Shown here: positions 1-5,778 of the stretch, in pieces
Position numbering within the stretch: the stretch's first letter is position 1
Layout: each line of letters begins with the position of its first letter
Source of the DNA: Methanobacteriota archaeon
Lineage (GTDB): Archaea > Thermoplasmatota > Poseidoniia > Poseidoniales > Poseidoniaceae
Reading direction: 5' to 3'
DNA: 6,176 bases
Assembly (NCBI GenBank): GCA_011525095.1
Contig: WTIV01000173.1
Coordinates: 1-6,176, forward strand
The notes under the pieces: generated by a model
The model's database searches: none
The model's input: the letters and a program-made list of their open reading frames with translations, nothing else
Told to the model about the DNA's origin: nothing
Program-made: the position numbers and the translations under genes

Positions 1-142
1 CAGCACCTCCAGAAATGCCAGCAGCACCCGCTGACTTGTTAGCACCTCCTGCTCCTGAAGCACCACCTGCTCCACCAGAGATGCCTCCAGCACCTCCAGA
101 AATGCCAGCAGCACCCGCTGACTTGTTAGCACCTCCTGCTCC
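1..142 (+). repeat. Direct repeat, 55 bp exact, 87-bp period, encoding Pro/Ala units
   Basis: Bases 1-55 recur without mismatch at 88-142, an offset of 87 bp or 29 codons, so the reading frame is kept. The first differing base is 56 (t) against 143 (a). The first copy touches the window edge and may extend further left. Between the copies lies a shorter partial unit encoding EMP-PAPPEMP. Downstream, at about 150-235, more degenerate units (LLAPVAPAADALL, LTPPAPAADALLSP) continue the pattern. The nucleotide identity suggests recent tandem duplication inside the gene rather than selection on protein composition alone. Confidence 0.9.
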
Positions 143-2684
143 AGCAAGCGATCCATTACTAGCACCAGTTGCTCCGGCTGCTGATGCACTTCTTACACCA
201 CCAGCACCTGCGGCTGATGCATTACTATCCCCTGCTGCCGAGGTTGCAGTTGAGGAATCTGACATGCCTGTTATCGATCCTTTAGCACCAGTTACGCCAG
301 TTGGCGATGATTTCGTTGCAGCGGGCGCAAAAATCCGAAAATCATCCGACGTCGATGACGTACCCGGTGACAAGTTAGAAGGCTCACTTCATGAAACAGA
401 GACAACAAAGTTGACTGCTGGTGGAGATATCATCAAGCAAGATGTAAAGGGTGTACTGAAAGTTAGAAATCCATCAGAATCTGACAGAATCTATGACATC
501 GATGTAATGCTGAACAACACAGTCAATACTGACTTGGCAGGAGACCACGTACAGGTTGATGAGTTAGAATCTCGCAAAGAATTCTCTACCAAATACAAGG
601 TAAAGAATAGCAGAATGTTGGTACTCAAAGAAAGACTAGACACAAACCCTGACAGAGACCAGGAACGCTCGCTATCTGTATCCAAGGGTGGAGATGGTGG
701 ACCATTGATGATGGAATTGGAAGTCGAAAACGTATGCGGAGTATCCCTCAATGATGTCGTAGTTACAAGAGAAATTCCATCCCAACTAAACATGGTAGCG
801 ACCGGCGGTGCTACGATTGAAGACTCGGTTTTGACATGGGATGTAGGCCATCTCGGTGCGGGTCAATCAACAACTTTGACATTGTCAGGTACTATCCACG
901 TTGATGGAATTAAGCCAATCAACGCAGGTACTGCTAAAGCAACCTACAAGGCAGACGCAACACTGTCAACACTATCCTTCAGAGAGTTAGACGCATTCTG
1001 TCGAGGTTTCGCTTACATCAACTCTGTCGAATCTGAAAGGCCTGACAACTGGGAATGTAAGACGATTTTCGAGAATCGCTCTTCTTTCACAGTTGACCTC
1101 GTTAAGTTGCAAGTCAGCATGAAGGGAAGCGATGATCTTCTATTCGATATCAGCGATGTTGCTGAAGATGTACTACCAGATTCTAGATGGGAATCTGAAA
1201 CAGTAACAGTCGAGAGTAATGGAAAGCCAGATTTCACATGGGATTTGGGTTACACCGTATTGCCTAGAGCATCTCACAGCACTGAAGGTACACTGGAACT
1301 AGAGGCATCAACATTCGAAGTTCTGGATGCTAGCGTTGCTAAGAAGTACTCAAAGACTGTACTCCCATCTTACCGAAGACACGATTTGTCTGCAACAGTA
1401 ACGATCACTAATGATGGTTCCTCACCGATTAACCTGATCAGATTGACAGATGATATACCGGGGTTATTCGATGCACCTGCAGCTGAAGATATCACAGTGA
1501 AGATTAATGGTAACAACATGTCTGACGAGCAATTCAAGGCAGAAGTTGCACATGGAATCTCAATCGAGAAAGAGATGAGAAGCCCTGATGGTGACGGTCA
1601 CACATTGTCTATGACAATCGGTACAAAAGAGCCAATCGGCCTTGCACCAGGAAAGAGCCTAACAATTTCTTACCCACTAGTTGCACCTGATCCAAGCCCA
1701 GGAAACGAAGCAGTTGCTGGACCAGCACGCTGTGAATTCAGTGCTGAAAGATTTGGACCTGTTTGCACCCGTGATGTAGATGAAGTGCCAGTGGTAAGAG
1801 TTAGACACAATCGCAGAAACTTCTCTGCTGGTAAGTCTGTTATGCCTATGGGTGGCAAAGGACGCTACGAAGTCCTAATCATCTTCGAGAACAATGGAGA
1901 CACAGCTCTTCAAGACGTATGTATCAACGATGTCCTACCTTCCAACTTTGACCTAAAGGACTGGATCGTAAGAGGTGAAGGTGGAAACAAGAGAGATGAT
2001 GTCACCATTGAATCAACAACGGGTGAGAATGGCAACGAAAATGTCTGGTCAATCCCAGTTGTAGAAAAGGGAGAGCGCTTGGAAGTTTCCTTCGAAATTA
2101 AGGGCGAAGGTGAAGTAGACGCTGAAGTATTGAACCACTTCCACGGTGTAACATTCGGTGACGAGGTCGAAGATGACATGCCTGTTAGCGAAGAGTCCAC
2201 TGAAGAAGATTCTTCATCCGATGACTCAACTGAATCTGAGGATGAACCCGGAGCGGGCTTCAAGTGGAGAGAAGATGTTCTACTACGAGTTATGGCTGCC
2301 AACGGAATCGATGAATCGCACAGAGATGATTTCGTTCGCCACGCAGTCAAATTCGATGACGATGACAACCAATACCTGAAGAAGGCAGAGATTGAAGCAG
2401 CAGCTGCTGCTTGGGGCTCCGCTGACGAAAGTGCAGATTCTGAAGAAGAAGAGGCTGCTGAAGAGACTAACGCAGCGGATGAATCAGCAACAGAAGAATC
2501 CGAAGATGCTCCTGCAGAAGAGGAAGCAGCAACAGAAGATGTTACTGCTGAAGAAGAAGTAACAGAAGAGGCAACTGTTGAAGAGACTCCAACTGAAGAG
2601 TCAAGCACAAAGGATTGCCCGATTTGTGGTCACTCAAACTCTGAAGGAGCAGTGACCTGCGAATCTTGTGGATTTGCATTCTGA
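1..2684 (+). CDS. Large multidomain protein with Pro/Ala repeats, DUF11-like beta-sandwich modules, EF-hand-like loop and C-terminal zinc ribbon; 5' end missing
   Basis: The reading frame is open to the left edge (first full codon at 3). The first ATG, at 15, lies inside a repeat, so the true start is probably upstream. Residues are numbered from that ATG (889 aa). Residues 1-100 are low-complexity Pro/Ala with repeated APPEMPAAPADLLAPPAP-type units. Residues 140-215, 228-300, 346-437, 456-556 and 614-699 look like all-beta modules. Three of them (228-300, 456-556, 614-699) show the DUF11-like pattern of an N-x-G or similar turn, an (I/L)P segment, and late W-x-(I/V/L) and G-x-x strands. Residues 718-866 are very acidic (Glu/Ser/Ala), interrupted by a short helical stretch and an EF-hand-like loop (D781 to E792). 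The C-terminus is a zinc ribbon with C868, C871, C882 and C885. No signal peptide or membrane segment is visible in the part present. The function is not recognised. A scaffold or binding protein is possible, but this is inference. The stop TGA directly abuts the stop of the opposing gene. Confidence 0.85.
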   Translation, partial: APPEMPAAPADLLAPPAPEAPPAPPEMPPAPPEMPAAPADLLAPPAPASDPLLAPVAPAADALLTPPAPAADALLSPAAEVAVEESDMPVIDPLAPVTPVGDDFVAAGAKIRKSSDVDDVPGDKLEGSLHETETTKLTAGGDIIKQDVKGVLKVRNPSESDRIYDIDVMLNNTVNTDLAGDHVQVDELESRKEFSTKYKVKNSRMLVLKERLDTNPDRDQERSLSVSKGGDGGPLMMELEVENVCGVSLNDVVVTREIPSQLNMVATGGATIEDSVLTWDVGHLGAGQSTTLTLSGTIHVDGIKPINAGTAKATYKADATLSTLSFRELDAFCRGFAYINSVESERPDNWECKTIFENRSSFTVDLVKLQVSMKGSDDLLFDISDVAEDVLPDSRWESETVTVESNGKPDFTWDLGYTVLPRASHSTEGTLELEASTFEVLDASVAKKYSKTVLPSYRRHDLSATVTITNDGSSPINLIRLTDDIPGLFDAPAAEDITVKINGNNMSDEQFKAEVAHGISIEKEMRSPDGDGHTLSMTIGTKEPIGLAPGKSLTISYPLVAPDPSPGNEAVAGPARCEFSAERFGPVCTRDVDEVPVVRVRHNRRNFSAGKSVMPMGGKGRYEVLIIFENNGDTALQDVCINDVLPSNFDLKDWIVRGEGGNKRDDVTIESTTGENGNENVWSIPVVEKGERLEVSFEIKGEGEVDAEVLNHFHGVTFGDEVEDDMPVSEESTEEDSSSDDSTESEDEPGAGFKWREDVLLRVMAANGIDESHRDDFVRHAVKFDDDDNQYLKKAEIEAAAAAWGSADESADSEEEEAAEETNAADESATEESEDAPAEEEAATEDVTAEEEVTEEATVEETPTEESSTKDCPICGHSNSEGAVTCESCGFAF

Positions 2685-3086
2685 TTACAGAGGATATTCC
2701 CAGCGTGGCCAAGCATGGTCTCGAGTGTCGTCGGACACTATGATGATGACAATTCGAGGAAAAGTGCGTAGCATTTCTTCCAGATCGTGTACCGCTGGTG
2801 GAATTACTCCAACTCTCATATCAACAGCAAGCCATGCATCGGGGTATTGTCTAAGCCATGCGTCAACTTCAGCCATAATTCCTTCAGGAGGAACACCGGG
2901 TCTAACGCTTGCAAGGTAATCCCAACCACTGGGAACTGCTCGGTCTGAATCAGAGAATAGGAAAATTCTGCTCTTATTCGGCAATTTTGATGTGTATGCT
3001 ATCGCATTTGCTTCGCTTACAACACACGGTGAACCTCTCATGGGCATTGGTTGCGAGTGTTGCCAAGTTCTCTCATCATCGGCCAT
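2685..3086 (-). CDS. Hypothetical alpha/beta protein, 133 aa, family not recognised
   Basis: This minus-strand frame fills the gap between the two + strand genes, and its TAA stop abuts the TGA of the upstream gene with no spacer. I chose the ATG at 3086 (MADDERTW...), preceded by a GGTGA at 3100-3104 with a long 13-nt spacer. The frame continues to a TTG at 3185 (166 aa), but that start would overlap the N-terminus of the divergent insertase gene. Residues 40-46 (RIFLFSD), 84-91 (AWLAVDMR) and 111-120 (RIVIIIVSDD) look like beta strands. They alternate with probable helices at 69-82 and 98-109, giving a small alpha/beta fold with acidic strand ends. The pattern recalls receiver-like or Rossmann-like domains, but no family signature is present and I assign no function. 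There is no signal peptide or membrane segment, so it is probably cytoplasmic. Reality is supported by ORF length and position; function is unknown. Confidence 0.65.
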   Translation of the reverse strand: MADDERTWQHSQPMPMRGSPCVVSEANAIAYTSKLPNKSRIFLFSDSDRAVPSGWDYLASVRPGVPPEGIMAEVDAWLRQYPDAWLAVDMRVGVIPPAVHDLEEMLRTFPRIVIIIVSDDTRDHAWPRWEYPL

Positions 3087-3173
3087 GAGCAGCGAGTATT
3101 CACCGCATGTTTGAGGTCTTCGCCCTAATGCATAGTAACAACGTTCAAGCGATGAGATATGCCCCGCAGGGGC
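3087..3173. promoter_or_regulatory. Divergent intergenic region, candidate promoters for the hypothetical gene and the insertase operon
   Basis: The starts of two genes transcribed away from each other lie here, so both promoters should lie in or near this stretch. The only AT-rich element is TAATGCATAG at 3126-3135, which contains the palindrome ATGCAT. It lies about 29 bp before the insertase ATG at 3159, the usual distance for a TATA box of a leaderless archaeal transcript. It lies about 45 bp before the minus-strand ATG, which would allow a short leader containing the GGTGA. A perfect GC inverted repeat, GCCCC-gca-GGGGC, lies at 3161-3173, between the two candidate insertase starts at 3159 and 3174. 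The match to a consensus TATA box is weak, so this is inference from position. Confidence 0.3.
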
Positions 3174-4076
3174 ATGAGCGGACAATCTGCACCTCCTCCT
3201 GCCCCACCTGGCGGCTCGATGATGTTCATGCTGCTGTTCATGATTGTCATGACCTTCATGCTTATGTCAGAAGGTGTTAGAACTAGCATGGGGAGTTATG
3301 CAGATCCTTTCCTCTCAGGCTGGTTACCGGAAGAAAAGTGGTTTGTACTCACCGTTCTAATTCTTGGTACAATCTCAATGTTCGTGAATACAGTTCTTCG
3401 TAATTTATTCATGGACCCAATTTCGCAAGCCCACATTGGACACAGGCAAAGACAAGTTAGGAAGATGATGAACGAGGCTAGAATTGGTCGTGACCCAATC
3501 TTGATGGAGAAAGCTCAGACTCTACAACAACACATGATGCCTGAGCAAATGAGTATTCAAATGGGAGCTATGAAGCCAATGATGTTCACTCTAATCTTCA
3601 TCATTGCAATATTCTCGTGGATGGGAAACATAGTTGGAGACTTCAGAGTTAGTTATGTCTCACTTCCGTGGTCCCCTGAATGGAATCTCGAAACCGGTAA
3701 ATTCCTATTTTTCCCTGCTTGGATTGCAGTTTACATCTGCATGTCGGCTCCATTTGGAAGAGTTGTTGATAGGCATCTGAAACTGATTAGATACAAATCC
3801 CACCCAATCGTTGCTGAAGGGGAGAGACTCAAAGAACCACTTCTTCACTTGGTCAGTGCTCCAAAGGGTAGAAACAACTCTCAAGCTAGTTCCAGAAGAA
3901 GGCGCTCACAACAGAAGCGTTCTGGACCAAAAAAGAAGAGCAACAATACAAATGATTCCAGTGCGAAAACAGTCGTTCTGAACTCAAAGGAGTGTCCTTC
4001 ATGCGGTGGAACTCTTGTAGAGAGGGATGGTCCAAGCACAAACGTGTGTAAGATTTGTCGTCACGAATGGCGGTGA
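3159..4076 (+). CDS. DUF106/EMC3-TMCO1-type membrane protein insertase (YidC/Oxa1 superfamily) with C-terminal zinc ribbon
   Basis: Archaeal DUF106 proteins belong to the Oxa1/YidC/EMC3/TMCO1 superfamily and help insert proteins into the cytoplasmic membrane. This 305-aa protein has hydrophobic segments at about 20-37, 61-82, 139-160 and 182-198. Between the second and third is a polar, Met/Gln-rich helical hairpin (about 88-135), matching the cytoplasmic coiled coil of the family. The family core has three membrane helices, so the segment at 20-37 looks like an N-terminal addition. After the last helix come a basic stretch (R246-RRR, K258-KK) and a zinc ribbon with C279, C282, C297 and C300. 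The start could be ATG 3159 or ATG 3174; neither has a clear ribosome-binding site. It is the first gene of a probable operon with cmk and cbf5, a conserved archaeal neighbourhood. Family assignment is based on topology and context; the tail's role is unknown. Confidence 0.85.
   Translation: MPRRGMSGQSAPPPAPPGGSMMFMLLFMIVMTFMLMSEGVRTSMGSYADPFLSGWLPEEKWFVLTVLILGTISMFVNTVLRNLFMDPISQAHIGHRQRQVRKMMNEARIGRDPILMEKAQTLQQHMMPEQMSIQMGAMKPMMFTLIFIIAIFSWMGNIVGDFRVSYVSLPWSPEWNLETGKFLFFPAWIAVYICMSAPFGRVVDRHLKLIRYKSHPIVAEGERLKEPLLHLVSAPKGRNNSQASSRRRRSQQKRSGPKKKSNNTNDSSAKTVVLNSKECPSCGGTLVERDGPSTNVCKICRHEWR
4072..4076 (+). promoter_or_regulatory. Ribosome-binding site of cmk, overlapping the insertase stop codon
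   Basis: GGTGA matches the archaeal anti-Shine-Dalgarno region. Its last three bases are the TGA stop of the insertase gene. It lies 4 nt before the TTG at 4081, which supports that codon as the cmk start rather than the in-frame ATG at 4027. The overlap suggests that cmk translation is coupled to termination of the upstream gene. Confidence 0.65.
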
Positions 4077-4080
4077 AATA

Positions 4081-4620
4081 TTGCCAAAGATTACCATCTC
4101 AGGACACCCTGGTAGCGGTACAAGCACTCTGGTCAAAGGCATCTGTCAATCCAAAGGATGGTCTTCACTAAACGGTGGCGATATCTTTAGGCAAGAAGCA
4201 AAGAATCGAGGTTTATCTCTTTCCGAGTTCGAGAAAATTTGTGCTGAAGATGAAAGTGTAGATAGATCATTGGACGAAATTTTGAAAAATCACATCCTAG
4301 ATTCTGACGGGCATCAAGTCTTGGAAAGTAGGTTGTGCGGATGGTGGGCATACAATCTCGATGTTGATTGTGTTAGATTGTGGCTGCATGCAAGTGAGGA
4401 GGCTAGAGCGGAGAGAGTTGTAATGCGTGAAGGGTTACCGCTCGATATTGCGATAGCCAATAACAAGCAAAGAACAGCTGTCGATAAAACAAGATTTGAG
4501 GAAATGTACGGTTTGAATCCAGAGGATGAAACACCTTACACTCACATTCTTGACGCTTCTAATTTGAATGTAGAGGAAGTTCTCGCTAAGGCACTTGAGA
4601 TTCTGGAGGGTATTGAATGA
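4081..4620 (+). CDS. cmk: Cytidylate kinase (CMP/dCMP kinase), archaeal type
   Basis: The enzyme phosphorylates CMP and dCMP with ATP to give the diphosphates, in cytoplasmic pyrimidine nucleotide metabolism. Starting at the TTG at 4081, the protein has 179 aa, about normal for archaeal Cmk. It begins directly with the first beta strand (MPKITIS), followed by the P-loop GHPGSGTST at 8-16. The segment GGDIFRQ (about 32-38) and the strand plus motif LESRLCGW (81-88) match the nucleotide monophosphate-binding parts of the family. The Arg-rich lid RAERVVMREG lies at 109-118. The NKQRTAVDKTRFEEMYGL region (128-145) is a family hallmark. An in-frame ATG at 4027 would add 18 residues read out of frame through the insertase zinc ribbon, which is unlikely. 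The gene lies 4 nt after the insertase stop and overlaps cbf5 by 4 bp. Adenylate kinase is the main alternative, but motifs and context favour Cmk. Confidence 0.9.
   Translation: MPKITISGHPGSGTSTLVKGICQSKGWSSLNGGDIFRQEAKNRGLSLSEFEKICAEDESVDRSLDEILKNHILDSDGHQVLESRLCGWWAYNLDVDCVRLWLHASEEARAERVVMREGLPLDIAIANNKQRTAVDKTRFEEMYGLNPEDETPYTHILDASNLNVEEVLAKALEILEGIE
4605..4609 (+). promoter_or_regulatory. Ribosome-binding site of cbf5
   Basis: A strong GGAGG lies inside the last codons of cmk, 7 nt before the ATG at 4617. The cbf5 ATG overlaps the cmk TGA as ATGA (4617-4620). Together these fix the start of cbf5 and indicate translational coupling with cmk. Confidence 0.75.
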
Positions 4621-5573
4621 TTATATTAGAAAAAGATGCAAAGACATCACCAGATCATGGAACAATTCCAAGTGAGAGGACTATTGAACAATTACTCGAA
4701 TCATGCTTCATACTTCTAGACAAATCTCCAGGTCCATCTTCTCACCAAGTTAGCGCTTGGGCTAGAGATATGATGGGCTTAGAGAAATTAGGTCATGGAG
4801 GTACTCTAGATCCGTTCGCATCTGGCTTACTACCCCTTCTCTCGGGGAAAGCAATGCGGCTAACTGGAAAGATCCTCACACACGATAAATCGTATCTTGC
4901 TCTTTTCAAGTTTGGAAAGGAACTCGAGCGTAATGAAATCGAAGACAAGATGGCAATGCTCACAGGTAAAGTGTACAATGTTCCACCTGAGATATCGGCA
5001 GTAAGAGTTCAGGTTAGAACAAGAAAAATCTCAAAATTCGACATTTTGGATTTCGACGGGACTTCACTTTTGACCCACATTGAGTGTGAAGCAGGAACCT
5101 ATGTGCGAACAATGGCAAGAGACCTAGGCTTGCTACTAGATACTCCCGTTGAACTGAAGGAACTGCGAAGGCCTACATCGGGAGAGTTCAGTCTCAGTCA
5201 GTCAATCACAATGCAACAATTAGCAGATGCTTATTGGCTATGGCAAGAAAAAGGCGAAGAAGATGCAATGTTGCGAATATTGCATCCAATCGAAGACATG
5301 CTTTCCGATTTACCTAGAGTGGTAGTAAAAGATGGCGCTGCAGCAGCACTTTCGCATGGTGCTCCACTGCTGCGCCCAGGTGTAGTAAGTATTGATGATG
5401 ATCTCAACGTTGGTACTGAGGTTTTGCTTGTTACGATGAAAGGTGAGGCTGTAGCTATCGCTAAGATGTCTCAAAACAGCAAAGTAATTCCTGATATGAA
5501 TCAGGGTGAAGTCGCTAAACCCAACTGTGTATTAATGAAAGAGGATACCTATCCTCGCAGTTGGAAGAAGTAA
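4617..5573 (+). CDS. cbf5: Cbf5/TruB-family tRNA/rRNA pseudouridine synthase (H/ACA RNP catalytic subunit) with PUA domain
   Basis: Archaeal Cbf5 converts uridine to pseudouridine in rRNA as the catalytic subunit of H/ACA guide ribonucleoproteins, with Nop10, Gar1 and L7Ae, and can also modify U55 of tRNA. The 318-aa protein is slightly shorter than typical archaeal Cbf5. It shows the N-terminal FILLDKSPGPSSHQVSAW segment (31-48) and the catalytic motif GHGGTLDPFASGLLP (59-73) with the nucleophile D65. These are followed by the PPEISAVRVQVRTRKI motif (123-138) and CEAGTYVRTMARDLG (157-171). The LADAYWLW segment (202-209) and a C-terminal PUA domain (about 232-307, LPRVVVKDGAAAALSHGAPL onward) distinguish Cbf5 from bacterial TruB. 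The end, TYPRSWKK, is the usual Cbf5 terminus. It is the last gene of the insertase-cmk-cbf5 run. Its TAA abuts the stop of a candidate minus-strand ORF. Confidence 0.93.
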   Translation: MIILEKDAKTSPDHGTIPSERTIEQLLESCFILLDKSPGPSSHQVSAWARDMMGLEKLGHGGTLDPFASGLLPLLSGKAMRLTGKILTHDKSYLALFKFGKELERNEIEDKMAMLTGKVYNVPPEISAVRVQVRTRKISKFDILDFDGTSLLTHIECEAGTYVRTMARDLGLLLDTPVELKELRRPTSGEFSLSQSITMQQLADAYWLWQEKGEEDAMLRILHPIEDMLSDLPRVVVKDGAAAALSHGAPLLRPGVVSIDDDLNVGTEVLLVTMKGEAVAIAKMSQNSKVIPDMNQGEVAKPNCVLMKEDTYPRSWKK

Positions 5574-5690
5574 TCAAGCTTCAACGTATTCTTCGTAAAC
5601 CCACTCATCGGTTTCTATTCTAATTTTCAATTCACTCATGTGTTCCACACTCGACTTCGTCACCAATGGTGAAGAGCCCCCACAGCCCAT
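5574..5690 (-). CDS. Candidate small protein, 38 aa, unrecognised
   Basis: A minus-strand ORF runs from ATG 5690 to TGA 5574-5576, directly next to the cbf5 stop (TAA 5571-5573). It begins MGCGGSSPLVTK and ends TDEWVYEEYVEA. The second half is polar and acidic with alternating hydrophobic residues, and reads like a genuine short beta/helical peptide. Alternative starts are GTG 5648 and ATG 5639, the latter giving 21 aa. No good ribosome-binding site precedes ATG 5690. An AT-rich element around 5709-5719 (minus strand AGTAATATTC) lies at a distance that would suit a leaderless archaeal promoter. The same stop-to-stop abutment occurs at the other convergent gene pair in this window, which supports a real gene. 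A 38-codon open frame can arise by chance, so confidence is low. The function is unknown. Confidence 0.35.
   Translation of the reverse strand: MGCGGSSPLVTKSSVEHMSELKIRIETDEWVYEEYVEA
5660..5672. repeat. Short inverted repeat TCACCA-a-TGGTGA
   Basis: A perfect 6-bp inverted repeat with a one-base centre lies inside the candidate small ORF downstream of cbf5. The centre is too small for a stable RNA loop without opening the inner pairs. It could be a protein-binding palindrome, or chance. On the minus strand it places a GGTGA 11 nt before a GTG codon at 5648 of the small ORF. Confidence 0.3.
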
Positions 5691-5760
5691 GCGAAGTAAC
5701 CAATTCTGAATATTACTGCATATGAATGTTAACCCACATTTTGCGGTTATCCGTCAAACA

Positions 5761-5778
5761 GGGTGTTTTTTCATACCC
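5761..5778 (+). terminator. Possible T-rich terminator/hairpin after the cbf5 operon
   Basis: The sequence GGGTG-TTTTTT-CATACCC can fold with a 6-bp stem (one G-T pair), and its loop contains most of a run of six T. Archaeal transcription ends at T-rich tracts on the non-template strand, so the T6 run could stop + strand transcripts reading past cbf5, whose stop codon is about 190 bp upstream. The right arm touches the stop codon of the opposing gene at 5778. The stretch 5691-5760 shows no other gene; it is AT-rich and otherwise unremarkable. Confidence 0.35.

Noticed and set aside
1..142. Possible CRISPR array
   Set aside because: The repeats are in frame, encode Pro/Ala units and have a variable coding spacer related to the repeat itself. 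There are no unrelated spacers and no cas genes.
491..793. Minus-strand frame of 100 aa inside the large gene
   Set aside because: Ser/Leu-rich antisense shadow with no ribosome-binding context. The + strand frame is clearly coding across this stretch.
1910..2608. Long minus-strand frame (232 aa) rich in Ser/Ala/Val
   Set aside because: It is the antisense shadow of the Glu/Ala-rich tract of the + strand gene: GAA/GAG read backwards gives Ser/Phe/Leu-type codons. It shows no domain and lies wholly inside a convincing gene.
2668..2919. Plus-strand frame (83 aa) running on past the large gene
   Set aside because: It overlaps the end of the large gene in another frame and lies opposite the longer minus-strand frame, which has a more protein-like sequence. 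It shows no recognisable motif.
4793..4978. Minus-strand frame of 61 aa inside cbf5
   Set aside because: It lies opposite the catalytic motif region of cbf5, where the + strand encodes conserved family motifs. It is a shadow.
3159..5573. A novel defence or secretion system built on the insertase operon
   Set aside because: The three genes are known housekeeping families in a recognised archaeal order. Only the insertase tail and the flanking unknown genes are unusual.
5574..5777. tRNA or other structured RNA gene in the gap after cbf5
   Set aside because: I found no cloverleaf arms, no GGTTCRA-type T-loop and no extended GC-rich pairing. Only two short inverted repeats are present.
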